Shown: positions 14,701 through 22,273 of the stretch, one piece after another
Numbering within the stretch: position 1 is the stretch's first letter
Layout of the letters: the number at the start of each line of letters is the position of its first letter
Origin: Actinoplanes sp. SE50/110
GTDB taxonomy: Bacteria > Actinomycetota > Actinomycetes > Mycobacteriales > Micromonosporaceae
Assembly (NCBI RefSeq): GCF_900119315.1
Contig: NZ_LT827010.1
Coordinates: 2,278,001-2,342,000 of the forward strand
DNA length: 64,000 bases
Reading direction: 5' to 3'
The notes under the pieces: model-generated
The model's database searches: none
What the model saw: only the letters and a program-made list of their open reading frames with translations
Told to the model about the DNA's origin: nothing
Translations under genes and position numbers: made by a program

Positions 14701-14816
14701 TGCACCGCGCGGGGTGGCGGCTGGTCGACGCGTTTCCCAGCCGCTGGCAGGGGGACGTCCGGCGCGCGGCGCTGGAGCTGGCCGCGGCGGTGGGCTCAGG
14801 GCGTACCCCGGCCTGA
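11784..14816 (+). CDS. Superfamily 1 (Upf1/Dna2-like) helicase with C-terminal nuclease-like domain and repeat insertions
   Basis: 1,010-residue predicted ATP-dependent nucleic-acid helicase. It has Walker A GAPGSGKSHTVV (about residue 258), Walker B LVVIDEASHVDQI, motif III GDPRQLRFVSF, motif IV LAEHHRSVPHLIDF, and motifs V/VI VGTVHAFQGSEAEVV and FNVMVTRARRRL. The last 140 residues (VRAGYRVGPWIVDLCIGG, QFVGVLCAVHPDG, ERQAVLHRAGWRLVDAFPSRW) resemble a Vsr/DUF559-type restriction-endonuclease fold, but the usual acidic residue in the VxCDG-like motif is not obvious, so activity is uncertain. Two low-complexity insertions made of exact DNA tandem repeats interrupt it at 13021-13110 and 14472-14606. 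Its start has no strong ribosome site. It converges with the FGGY kinase gene 8 bp downstream. Confidence 0.87.
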   Translation: MGPRTVLEVLAELAPAAGERTLDVTRGAQPFVWLETAEKAPRDTTVERLAGLAALHRDERILHRGWGFLAGRAEVDGKVRRIRLPLLSQPVRLDRSLLAYKVVPAGDLEVTPLVEDRELAAALEAAPGLATPGWLEATGSRSWLQSVAGATGFTVDRVLEHRQRIPAEGLHLIAAPALFVVRDVFGVGLADSLRSWAGRELGGTALAAIYGAGAAPAGTGDEPAGRCGDPVISPLPLTGPQRQVVVRARSEPVTVVSGAPGSGKSHTVVAAALEVVDRGGSVLVATQSPHAAEVLARLLSRYPGPPPVLFGSGHAALEAELTAGAGQGVPLSLVRSGRERVQAAAAAVRRQQAEIRHALAVEAAAASLPDLQADLPRLSAIAPGAFDGSVDLTEIRRLLDAAGAGGGWTSPPGAGNAGAGNAGAGNAGAGNAGAGNAGAGNVDGGQSGGWWGRWRAKRARRKAYRLAGAADDVPASVLVQALTVATAQRAAAQLAATGGTDLGAPWAALHRAEAELRTLAGAAMRDAARSSVRWTPDARRAAGALATALRAGRNRRRELLARMEAAPLVGALPLWIGTVADVEDLLPPEPGLFDLVVIDEASHVDQIRAAPVLARARRALIVGDPRQLRFVSFVSDVDVTQVLDRHGADERLDVRRVSTYDLAAASAPATWLAEHHRSVPHLIDFPARRFYGDRVSVMTRTPPADATDAVDVVHVQAAELVKGVNEAEVEAALKQVERLAAAGVRGIGVVSPFRAQAEALEAALLAALPAERIGELRLRVGTVHAFQGSEAEVVIVSLALLDGDPPSRRRFVTDAQLFNVMVTRARRRLIVLTSLTRPAGLLGDYLEHAEEPRPVAPAPVEPGGWAGELAAELRRLDVEVRAGYRVGPWIVDLCIGGAVPAVEERGEGAREGAVPAVEEPGKRARASAAPAVAERDAGMREGAGLTGGGQFVGVLCAVHPDGPEVHAERQAVLHRAGWRLVDAFPSRWQGDVRRAALELAAAVGSGRTPA
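13021..13110 (+). repeat. 15-bp tandem repeat inside the helicase gene
   Basis: Five perfect copies of GCGCCGGGAATGCGG plus a sixth with two changes. In frame they encode GAGNA five times, then GAGNV, a flexible linker between the ATP-binding half and the second helicase half. The exact identity of the units points to recent slippage. Confidence 0.97.
14472..14606 (+). repeat. 45-bp tandem repeat (3 units) inside the helicase gene
   Basis: Units at 14472-14516, 14517-14561 and 14562-14606, decreasing in identity. Each encodes a 15-residue segment of the type GAVPAVEERGEGARE. They are inserted within the nuclease-like C-terminal domain, between its DLCIGG strand and the VGVLCAVHPDG strand. 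Confidence 0.93.
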
Positions 14817-14824
14817 TGGTGATC

Positions 14825-16414
14825 TCAGGTTTTCTGGTGGAGGCTGCGGTAGATCGGCGCCAGCCGCTTGTGCAGAGTGGTGTAGATCTTATAAATGTCG
14901 TCATAGGCGGCGTGATTCGGCCCCGGGGTGAAAATCTGGTCGTTGCGCGCTAAGTCCGAGATGTCGGCAAAGTTGATCATGCCAGCCCCGACCGCACCGA
15001 TCCAACCCGCCCCGCGCGCGTTGACCACCACCGGATCGGCATCCCGCCGGATCTCGATCCCCAGCACGTCGGCGAAGATCTGACACCACGAGCTCGACCG
15101 CGCGGCCCCGCCGGTGATCACCATGGTGGACACCGGTGTCCCGAGGAACCGGTCCACCGCCTTCGCCATCCACCGGGTGTTCAGCGCGACCCCCTCGAAC
15201 ACCGCCCGCAGCAGGTCCGACCGAGTCGTCTGCAGCGAGATGTTGAGGAATCCGGCCCGCAGGTGCGGGTCGTCGACCGGCGCCCGCTCGCCGTAGAGCC
15301 AGGGCATGTAGAGCACCCCGTCCGCCCCGGCCGGCACACTTGGAATGATCTTGTCAAAGGCGTCGAAGATGGTGCCCTCGTCGCGGCTGACATGGCCGGC
15401 CGACACCAGCGGGTCGTCGAACTCGACGATCTTGTCCCGCAGCCAGGTCAGGTTCGCCCCCGCGGTCGCCTGCAGCGCCGTCATCAGGTACCGGTCCGGC
15501 AGCGCGCACGGGATCGACGCGATGCCGCTGCCGACGTCGGTCTTCTTCCTCGGCACGTGCGCCGCGATCCACGACGACGTCCCCAGGTACAGGTGCGGCT
15601 CGTTGTCGCGCACCGTGCCGGCCCCGATGGCCGCCGCGGTGTTGTCGATCGCTCCGGCCACCACCTGAACGGATGCGGGCAGGCCGAGGTGATCGGCAGC
15701 GCTGGGGGCGAGCGTGCCGATCACCTCGGTGCACGACACGATCGGCGGGAACTTGTCCCGGTCGATCCCGCTGGCGGCGACCAGCGACGGCGCGTACCGG
15801 ATGGCGTCGGCCTTCCGGTTGTCGGTGACCCACGAGGTGAGGATCGAGTCGACGGTGGCGACCGTGCGGCCGGTGAGCTTCAGGTTGATCCAGTCCAGCA
15901 CGTTCAGAAAGGTCTGCGTCCGCGCGTAGACCGCCGGCATCTCGTCCCGCACGAAGAGCATGTGCGCGGCCGGATCCTTTCCGGTCACCGACGGCATGCC
16001 ACCGGTGAGCCGCAGCCATCGGGCGATCCTCCGGACCGAGATGCCGTCGTACGCCGGGAACCCGCCGAACTGCCTCCGCAGATGTGCCGCCCCGCGCATG
16101 TCGAGCCAGGAGATGCATCGGGTCAGCGGCGCCCCGGCCGCGTCGACCGCGATGGTCCCCTCGCCCTGCGTCGACGAGCAGATCGTGGTGACCGCGCGCA
16201 GGTGGTCCGGGAATGCCCGGCCGAGGTCGGCGACGACCTCGGCGAGCGCGTCCCACCAGGCGATCGGATCCTGCTCGGCGCCACCGCCGGGCAGCACCAC
16301 GAGCGGCACCGGGCGTTCGGCCCACCCGGTGACCGTGCCGTCCGCGGCCACCAGGGCCGCCTTCATCCCGGAGGTGCCCAGGTCGACGGCGAGAATCTGC
16401 GGAGGGACGGCCAC
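14825..16414 (-). CDS. FGGY-family carbohydrate kinase
   Basis: 529-residue cytoplasmic sugar kinase of the xylulokinase/gluconokinase group. Phosphate-binding VDLGTSGMKAALV lies at the N-terminus; there is WLDMRGAAH near residue 115, the GAIDNTAAAIGAGT adenosine region and VITGGAARSSSWCQIFADVLG near the C-terminus. The start is a GTG directly abutting the TAG of the upstream aldolase/aminotransferase gene (TAGGTG), with GAGGGGG inside that gene as ribosome site, so the two are translationally coupled. It presumably phosphorylates the substrate that the fused enzyme cleaves. The sugar is unknown; family membership alone does not show it. Confidence 0.9.
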   Translation of the reverse strand: MAVPPQILAVDLGTSGMKAALVAADGTVTGWAERPVPLVVLPGGGAEQDPIAWWDALAEVVADLGRAFPDHLRAVTTICSSTQGEGTIAVDAAGAPLTRCISWLDMRGAAHLRRQFGGFPAYDGISVRRIARWLRLTGGMPSVTGKDPAAHMLFVRDEMPAVYARTQTFLNVLDWINLKLTGRTVATVDSILTSWVTDNRKADAIRYAPSLVAASGIDRDKFPPIVSCTEVIGTLAPSAADHLGLPASVQVVAGAIDNTAAAIGAGTVRDNEPHLYLGTSSWIAAHVPRKKTDVGSGIASIPCALPDRYLMTALQATAGANLTWLRDKIVEFDDPLVSAGHVSRDEGTIFDAFDKIIPSVPAGADGVLYMPWLYGERAPVDDPHLRAGFLNISLQTTRSDLLRAVFEGVALNTRWMAKAVDRFLGTPVSTMVITGGAARSSSWCQIFADVLGIEIRRDADPVVVNARGAGWIGAVGAGMINFADISDLARNDQIFTPGPNHAAYDDIYKIYTTLHKRLAPIYRSLHQKT

Positions 16415-18673
16415 CTAGACCCCCTCGACCAGCGCGAACACCTGGTCGAACCGGGACAGGGCGTCGTCGATGACCTCGTCGGTGTCGGCCATCGAGGTGT
16501 ACATCCGGGAGCCGGCCAGGGTGATGATGCCGTGCGCCGCGTAGGCCGCGCCCATCTGCTCCATCAGGGTCTTGCGCGCCTTGTTCTCCTTGAGCAGTTT
16601 GAGCGGGTTGCGCATGTCGAGCAGCATCACGCCGCTGCACTCCAGGTGGACGATCGAACCCTGGTTGTACGCGACGTACGGCAGCCCGTACTTGTCGATC
16701 AGCTTCTGCAGGCCACGGGTGAGCCGGTCGCCGGCCCGGCCGGCGATCACCGGCGCGTTGGTCCGGGCCATCTCCTGGATCGCGAAGTAGCCGGCCGCGC
16801 AGGACAGCGGGTTGGCCGACAGGGTGCCGCCGACCTGGATGTGCGCGCCGCTCTTGCCGTCCAGGCCGGAGCCGAACACGCTCATCACGTCGGCGCCGCC
16901 GCCGACGCCGCCGGCCATCGGGTAGCCCCCCGAGACGGCCTTGCCGAACACGGTCAGGTCGGGGGTCACCCCGAAGTACCCGGCCGCCCCGCCCATCCCG
17001 GTCCGGAAACCGGTCACCACCTCGTCGAAGATCAGCATCGCGCCGAACTCGTCGCACAGCCTGCGGACCGCCGCGTTGTAGCCGTGCGGCACCGGCCGGG
17101 TGCCGGACTCCGGGCCGAACGGCTCGACGATCACCGCGGCGGTGCCGCCGCGCGCCCGGTTCTCGACCAGCTTGCGCTTGAGGGTGCCCAGGTCGTGCGG
17201 GAACGCCTCGCGGGTGCGGCCGGTGGCGCCCCACGGGATGCCCTTCGCGTTCATCCGGAAGCTGCCCGGCACCCGCAGGCCGTAGACGACCGTGTCGGAC
17301 CAGCCGTGGTACGCCCCGCCGACCTTGATCACCATCTTCTTGCCGGTGTGCGCCCGGGCCGCCCGGACCGCGGCCATCACGGCCTCGGTGCCGGAGCCCA
17401 GCGACCGGTACATCTCGATGTGCGGCATGTACCGGTTGATGATCTCGGCGAGCTTCAGCTCGTACTCGTGGAACAGGCCGGTGACCGGCCCGCTCTCCCG
17501 GATCACGTCGGCCACCTTCGCGTTCACCGGGGCATAGTTGCTGCCCAGGATCGTCGGACCACCGGCCTGCAGGAAGTCGATGTAGACGTTGCCGTCCCGA
17601 TCGGTCAGGTACGCGCCCTCGGCCTTGTCGATGGCCAGCGGGAACGGGTAGTTGAAGGCGAGGTTGTGCTGGACGCCGCCGGGAATGAACCTCTTGGCCC
17701 GCTCGGTGATCTCTCTGCTGGCCGTGCACCTGGTCGCGAAGTAGTCGAGCGTGTCCAGCAGCGCGTCGTGCCGCAGCCCGCGGATCGGCTGGTCGACGAG
17801 GGCCTTGAGGCGCCGCATGGTGTCCGGCACGTCGAGGTATTCACTGATCATGTAGCCGTGCGACTCGTCGGAGGTCTGCGCGGTGACGACCTCGGCGACC
17901 GACGGCAGCTCCTCGTCCTCGGCAACCCGGACCGGCTCCACCGCGTCGACGATCTGCGACGCGATCCGCGCCTCGTCCCTCTTCAGCTTGCTGAACGCGA
18001 TCTCGCGGATCGTCGCCGGGATCGTGTAGACCTTGCCCGCCTCCGAGGCCAGGGCCATCAGATAGGCGATCGACACCTTCTCCAGCAGCGCCATGTTGAA
18101 CACCGCGCGCGACGGATCGGTGCCCACCGCGACCACCCCGTGGTTCGCGATGATGAAGGCGTTGTCCCCGCTCTTCACCTTCTTCTGGACGTTCTTGGCC
18201 AGGAACCCGGTGCCCGACGGGGCGTAGTCGATGATCGCCACCTCGCGCCCCAGGAAGCGCACCTGCTCGTCGGTCAGCGGTGGGATCGGCTTGCGCAGGA
18301 AGGCCAGCGCCGACGCGTACGGCTGGTGGGTGTGCACGATCGCGTTCACATCCGGCCGCTCCCGGTAGATGTTGGCGTGCATCCCGCACTCGATCGACGG
18401 CACCAGGCCGCCCGCGCCGCCCTCGTCCGGCACGTGCCGACCGCGGAAGTCGACGATGCAGACGTCCTCGACGCGCATCCTGTCGTAGTCGTAGTTGCTC
18501 GGCGTGACGGCGTAGAGCTCGTGGCCCGGGATGCGCACCGAGACGTTGCCCTCGGTCGCCTTCAGGTAGCCGCGGTCGAGCATCGTCCGGCACATGTCGA
18601 CCACGTGCCGGCGGGACATCCGGTGTTTCACGGCGGGATCCGATCCTGGTGTGTCGGGTGTGACCGGCACCAT
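16415..18673 (-). CDS. Class II aldolase / class III aminotransferase fusion
   Basis: 752 residues joining two enzymes. The N-terminal class II aldolase/epimerase domain (about 18-235) keeps the GNVS phosphate loop, the acidic residue in SIECGMHANIY and the metal histidines IVHTHQPY and IIANHGVV. After a linker, a class III PLP domain (about 318-752) of the glutamate-1-semialdehyde aminomutase type follows, with VGGAYHGWSD, DEVVTGFRTG and the PLP lysine Lys578 in FGKAVSGGYPMAGG. Both active sites look intact. The start is ATG 18673 with GGAG 5 nt upstream; the frame stays open further upstream over the divergent regulator gene but has no coding character there. With the coupled kinase it suggests phosphorylation, aldol cleavage and transamination of a sugar-like substrate; the pathway itself is inferred. 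Confidence 0.9.
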   Translation of the reverse strand: MVPVTPDTPGSDPAVKHRMSRRHVVDMCRTMLDRGYLKATEGNVSVRIPGHELYAVTPSNYDYDRMRVEDVCIVDFRGRHVPDEGGAGGLVPSIECGMHANIYRERPDVNAIVHTHQPYASALAFLRKPIPPLTDEQVRFLGREVAIIDYAPSGTGFLAKNVQKKVKSGDNAFIIANHGVVAVGTDPSRAVFNMALLEKVSIAYLMALASEAGKVYTIPATIREIAFSKLKRDEARIASQIVDAVEPVRVAEDEELPSVAEVVTAQTSDESHGYMISEYLDVPDTMRRLKALVDQPIRGLRHDALLDTLDYFATRCTASREITERAKRFIPGGVQHNLAFNYPFPLAIDKAEGAYLTDRDGNVYIDFLQAGGPTILGSNYAPVNAKVADVIRESGPVTGLFHEYELKLAEIINRYMPHIEMYRSLGSGTEAVMAAVRAARAHTGKKMVIKVGGAYHGWSDTVVYGLRVPGSFRMNAKGIPWGATGRTREAFPHDLGTLKRKLVENRARGGTAAVIVEPFGPESGTRPVPHGYNAAVRRLCDEFGAMLIFDEVVTGFRTGMGGAAGYFGVTPDLTVFGKAVSGGYPMAGGVGGGADVMSVFGSGLDGKSGAHIQVGGTLSANPLSCAAGYFAIQEMARTNAPVIAGRAGDRLTRGLQKLIDKYGLPYVAYNQGSIVHLECSGVMLLDMRNPLKLLKENKARKTLMEQMGAAYAAHGIITLAGSRMYTSMADTDEVIDDALSRFDQVFALVEGV

Positions 18674-18758
18674 CGTCACTCCGATCAGGGTATGAAGCAC
18701 CGTGGTCCGGCGCGCGATCTGCTGGCCGGTTGTTAGCACGGGGTGACAAAATCCCGGT

Positions 18759-20189
18759 GTGACGACTCCCTGGCGGCGGGTGCCGGCCGACCTCGCCGCC
18801 GCCATGCGGCCCCGGCTGCCGGCCATCGTGCCGGCGATCGCCGAGGCGGTCGCGGCCGCCGACCCGGCCGTCGCGGAGACCGCCGGGGCGAAATTCGACC
18901 GGGACGTGCACACCGCGGTCCGGGTCGCCCTGGACCGCTTCCTCGACCTGGCCGGCACCGACGATCCGGCGCTGCCGCCGCGGATCCGGGAGGTGTTCGT
19001 CGCGCTGGGCGCCGCCGAAGCCCGCGAGAACCGGGGGCCGGAGCTGCTGCTCGGCGGACTGCGCACGGCCGCCCGGCTGCTCCTGCGGGCCGCTTCCCAG
19101 GCTCTGGTCGATGCGCGGGCCGGTGCGCCGGTGGCCGTCGAGGAGATCATCGATCTGTCCGACGCGACCAGCGCGTTCGTCGACGAGCTCGCCACCGCCT
19201 GCACCGACGGGCTGGCCCGGCAGCTGCGCGAGCAGGCCGGCGAGGGGGACCGGCGCCGCCGCCGGGTGGCCGACCTGCTGCTGCGCGGCGGCGCCCCGGC
19301 GGACGTGGCCCGCGAGGCGGCCGCCGCGATCGGCTGGGCGGCCCTGGACCGGGTGGTGCCGGTGCTGCTCCCGCCCGATCAGGCGCGGGACGCGCGGTTC
19401 CGGTTCGCCGCCGACGGCGTGGTCGCCGAGCGGGCCGGGGACGCGGTGCTGCTGCTGCGTGCCGGGCCGCGCGCCGGGCGGGCGGCGCTGGCCGAGGCGT
19501 TCGACGGGCGTCCGGCGGCGGTCGGGCCGGCCCTGCCGTGGCCCGAGGCGCCCGAGGCGGTCCGGCTCGCCGAGCGGGTCGCCGAGCTGTTCGGCACCGG
19601 TACCGGCCCGGTCTTCGTCGAGGACCATTTCGCGGCGCTGGCCCTGCGCGGCGAGCCGGGCGCGCTCGCCGCGCTGTCCTCCCGGCGGCTGGCGGCGCTG
19701 CACGACCTGCGGCCGGCGCAGCGCGAGCAGCTGCTGGTGACGCTGGAGTCGTGGCTGCGGCACTGGGGATCGCGGGGCGCGGTGGCGGCCGAGCTGTTCG
19801 TGCACCCGCAGACGGTCAGCTACCGCCTGAACCGCCTGCGCGACCTGCTCGGCCCGGACCTGGACGACCCGGCCGCCCGGTTCGAGCTGCTGGTGGTCCT
19901 GACCCACCGGGCGACGCGAAATTCGATGGCCGCCGGCGCCGTCCCTGACGAGGATGCAGCGATGTCCGGCACACCTGAGGGATTCACCTACCGCATCCGT
20001 AAGAACGGCGACGTGGAGATACTCCACCACGGCCGGCCCGCCGGCGTGCTGCGCGGCCCGGTCGCGGCCCGCTTCCTGGCCGACGTGGACACCGGCGACC
20101 CGCAGGAGCTGATGGCCCGGGTCACCGGCAACTACCGCCACGGCAACGAGCGCGCGGCCAGGAACCATCCGCGCAACCGGGGCCGTTGA
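18759..20189 (+). CDS. PucR/CdaR-type transcriptional regulator with fused 76-residue C-terminal domain
   Basis: 476 residues, GTG start, divergent from the aldolase/aminotransferase-kinase operon it probably controls. Residues 1-330 are an Ala-rich helical sensor region. The PucR-type helix-turn-helix (HWGSRGAVAAELFVHPQTVSYRLNRLRDLLG; first 20 are the helix start) lies near 325-360. After MAAGAVPDEDA a second module begins at an internal ATG (19962, with GAGGA upstream): MSGTPEGFTYRIRKNGDVEI to NHPRNRGR. That module looks like a free-standing actinobacterial small protein, so this is either a true fusion or a small gene read through from the regulator, with possible internal initiation. Other members of the PucR family end soon after the HTH. 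Confidence 0.82.
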   Translation: MTTPWRRVPADLAAAMRPRLPAIVPAIAEAVAAADPAVAETAGAKFDRDVHTAVRVALDRFLDLAGTDDPALPPRIREVFVALGAAEARENRGPELLLGGLRTAARLLLRAASQALVDARAGAPVAVEEIIDLSDATSAFVDELATACTDGLARQLREQAGEGDRRRRRVADLLLRGGAPADVAREAAAAIGWAALDRVVPVLLPPDQARDARFRFAADGVVAERAGDAVLLLRAGPRAGRAALAEAFDGRPAAVGPALPWPEAPEAVRLAERVAELFGTGTGPVFVEDHFAALALRGEPGALAALSSRRLAALHDLRPAQREQLLVTLESWLRHWGSRGAVAAELFVHPQTVSYRLNRLRDLLGPDLDDPAARFELLVVLTHRATRNSMAAGAVPDEDAAMSGTPEGFTYRIRKNGDVEILHHGRPAGVLRGPVAARFLADVDTGDPQELMARVTGNYRHGNERAARNHPRNRGR

Positions 20190-20206
20190 GCCGCCGGGGC
20201 GGCTCA
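20187..20206 (+). terminator. Short hairpin at the regulator stop codon
   Basis: TGAGCCGCC / GGCGGCTCA, nearly continuous, starting in the TGA stop codon; about 8 bp of usable stem. It lies between convergent genes. Confidence 0.45.
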
Positions 20207-20252
20207 GGGCCAGGCCGGCGGCATACGGTTCGGGGGCGACGGCCGGGCCCGG

Positions 20253-20732
20253 TCAGCGGTCGTTGGCCACCAGGCCGCTGTAGACGACCGCGGCGACCGT
20301 GGCCAGGGCAGCGCCGGCCAGCCACGGGCCGGTGCCGAGCAGGCGGGCCGCGTCGGGGTGACCGAGCGCCCGGCAGATCCAGGCCACGACGATCGACACC
20401 AGGTCCAGCACCGGCAGGGCCGGGATCAGCCAGACCAGGTACACCCGCCGGGGCAGCGGCTCGGGCACCGAGTCGCTGAGGAACATCCAGGCGACCAGCC
20501 CGGCACCGACCACCAGGACGGCGAGCGCGGCGATCGTGCTCAGCGCCAGCCAGCCGGTCCCGGCCGGCGGCCCGTGCAGCACGGTGACGAGGCTGGGCAG
20601 ATGCACGCCGGCCCAGCGCAGCACCAGCCAGACCAGGGCGAGCGGCGCGGCGGCCACGATCAGCACCACGACGCCGCAGCCCAGCCCGCTCGCGCAGCCG
20701 GCGGCCTGGCGGCCGGGGGTGGGCGAGGTCAC
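20253..20732 (-). CDS. Hypothetical four-helix membrane protein
   Basis: 159 residues with about four hydrophobic segments (LGCGVVVLIVAAAPLALVWL, LALSTIAALAVLVVGAGLVA, YLVWLIPALPVLDLVSIVVA and a C-terminal one). The N-terminus is short and cytoplasmic-looking. I recognise no family. It is divergent from the P450 gene with a 62-65 bp gap and converges on the PucR-type gene. Codon use matches its neighbours, so it is probably a real gene. Confidence 0.7.
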   Translation of the reverse strand: MTSPTPGRQAAGCASGLGCGVVVLIVAAAPLALVWLVLRWAGVHLPSLVTVLHGPPAGTGWLALSTIAALAVLVVGAGLVAWMFLSDSVPEPLPRRVYLVWLIPALPVLDLVSIVVAWICRALGHPDAARLLGTGPWLAGAALATVAAVVYSGLVANDR

Positions 20733-20797
20733 CGGCCGGACGGTATCAGCACCGGGAAAGGGCGCGCGGGGCGGCGACGGGTGAGGATGGCGGGGTG

Positions 20798-21970
20798 ATG
20801 GACATCGCCGGGCGTCATGAGTTCCGTGTTCTCGCCGCCGCGCACCCCAGGCTGCCGCTCCTGCTGACCGCGGGTCGGCTGGCCCGCCGGCTGCGCCGGG
20901 TGCCGCGGGTCGGCTGGGTGACCGCCGACCCGCTGACCGCCCGGCGGATCCTCAACGATCCGGAGCATTTCACCCTGCTCGGCGAGGGCGGGGTCGGGCA
21001 TCTCTGGGCGCAGGTGCTCGGTGACTGGGTCTACGAGATCTTCGACGGGCCCGGGCACCACCGGCTGCGGACCCGGACCCGGGACCTGTTCACCGACGAG
21101 AGCGCCCGGCAGCTGACCGACCGGGTGATCGGGCCGCGGCTCGCCCGGGCGGGTGCGCAGCTGCGGGCCGGGCGCACGGTCGACGTGGCCGATCTCGCCC
21201 GGGTGCTGGTCGGCCGGATCGTCGCGGACCTGCTGCGGATCCCCGCGGCGGACCACGACGACGCGTACCGGCAGATCTTCTCGACCGGCGAGGAACTCGC
21301 CGCCCTGGCTCTGGGCACCACCGCCTCCACGCACCTCGCGCCGGAGACGGTCGGCCGGGCCAGGGCCATCGTGGCCCGGCTGACCGCCAACGTCGCCGGG
21401 TCGTGGCGCACCGCGCCGCCGGAGACCGTGCTGGGCCGCTGCCGGGAGCTCGGCCTCGACCAGCGGCAGGCGGAGGGGCTGGCCACGCTGCTGATGGTGG
21501 CCGGCACCGAGACCGCGGCCAGCGCGATGGCCCGGACCGTGGCGCTGCTGCACGACACCGGGGCGCAGCACCGGCTGCGGGCCGAGCCGGACCGGCTGCC
21601 CGACGCGGTCCGTGAGGGGCTGCGGGTGACCACACCGGCGCCGCTGATCGGGCGCGCGGTCAGCGCGGACGTGACCGTGGACGGGCGGCGGCTGCGGGCC
21701 GGGGAGCGGGTGCTGATGCTGACCTGGACCGCGAACAACGCGGCCGGCGGCTTCGACCTGGACCGCGGTTACCTGCCGGAGCAGCGGCAGCTGTGGTTCG
21801 GGGCGGGCCGGCACCTGTGCCTGGGGGCGCCGGTCGCCCGGGCCGAGATCGCCGGCCTGCTGCGCACCCTGCTGGCCGGCGACGGGCCGTGGCGGATCGG
21901 GCGGCGAACGTACCGCCGTAGGGTGCTGATCCCGTCCTACGCCTCGCTGCCGGTGTCGATCGCGGCGTAG
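20798..21970 (+). CDS. Cytochrome P450
   Basis: 390 residues from ATG 20798 (a GTG directly before it at 20795 is equally possible). Bacterial class I heme monooxygenase: I-helix oxygen-binding VAGTETAASAM, ExxR as EGLR, and heme loop LWFGAGRHLCLG with the axial Cys341. The length is normal. The C-terminal helices (RAEIAGLLRTLLAG) are intact. The N-terminus is soluble, with no membrane anchor. No ferredoxin is adjacent, so electrons must come from elsewhere. The substrate is unknown. The remains of a flavin monooxygenase on the opposite strand overlap its last codons, hinting that this was once a larger oxidative locus. Confidence 0.92.
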   Translation: MDIAGRHEFRVLAAAHPRLPLLLTAGRLARRLRRVPRVGWVTADPLTARRILNDPEHFTLLGEGGVGHLWAQVLGDWVYEIFDGPGHHRLRTRTRDLFTDESARQLTDRVIGPRLARAGAQLRAGRTVDVADLARVLVGRIVADLLRIPAADHDDAYRQIFSTGEELAALALGTTASTHLAPETVGRARAIVARLTANVAGSWRTAPPETVLGRCRELGLDQRQAEGLATLLMVAGTETAASAMARTVALLHDTGAQHRLRAEPDRLPDAVREGLRVTTPAPLIGRAVSADVTVDGRRLRAGERVLMLTWTANNAAGGFDLDRGYLPEQRQLWFGAGRHLCLGAPVARAEIAGLLRTLLAGDGPWRIGRRTYRRRVLIPSYASLPVSIAA

Positions 21971-22200
21971 ACGTCGTGGATCCAGGCGACCATCCGCGGC
22001 AGGTTCCACCGGCGTGCGGTGCGCTCGTCGGCGGCGTGCCACGATGTTGATCAGCTCGCCGCCACGGACCGGGTGGGCGACCGGGTGCCGCCCCGGGCCG
22101 AGGACGAAGGTCAGGCCGAACCCGGCGCAGGCTCGATCGGGACCAGGCCGCGGAAGCAACCGCGACCCGCATCCCGTCATCGAACAGCATGAAGCTCCAC
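21937..22200 (-). pseudogene. Decayed FAD-dependent monooxygenase (salicylate hydroxylase type)
   Basis: No intact frame, but the reverse strand carries family signatures in different frames: ACFRGLVPIEPAPG (compare YRGLVP), then FVLGPGRHPVAHPVRGGELI (compare GPGRH...YPVRGGEL.N of p-hydroxybenzoate/salicylate hydroxylases). A third open piece ends in VAWIHDVYAAIDTGSEA and a stop inside the P450 3' end. The shifts and the missing N-terminal Rossmann domain show a relic of about 260 bp. A distant homology search of the translated pieces would settle it. Confidence 0.5.
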
Positions 22201-22211
22201 AGCGGACGATC

Positions 22212-22250
22212 CGGGGCGCACCGACCGACTTCGTCGGTCGGTGCGCCCCG
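22212..22250. terminator. Strong bidirectional terminator, P450 / GH6
   Basis: Near-perfect 18-bp stem (CGGGGCGCACCGACCGAC with its complement) and a TTC loop between convergent genes. Confidence 0.85.
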
Positions 22251-22273
22251 CCCTGGATGACGATCCTGATCGG

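Noticed and set aside
12675..14705. Long minus-strand frame opposite the helicase
   Set aside because: Repetitive Arg/Pro/Gly composition; the plus frame contains all helicase motifs in order.
15263..18736. Very long plus-strand frame across the kinase and aldolase/aminotransferase genes
   Set aside because: It has no recognisable domain and spans two real genes plus their junction; codon bias supports the minus strand.
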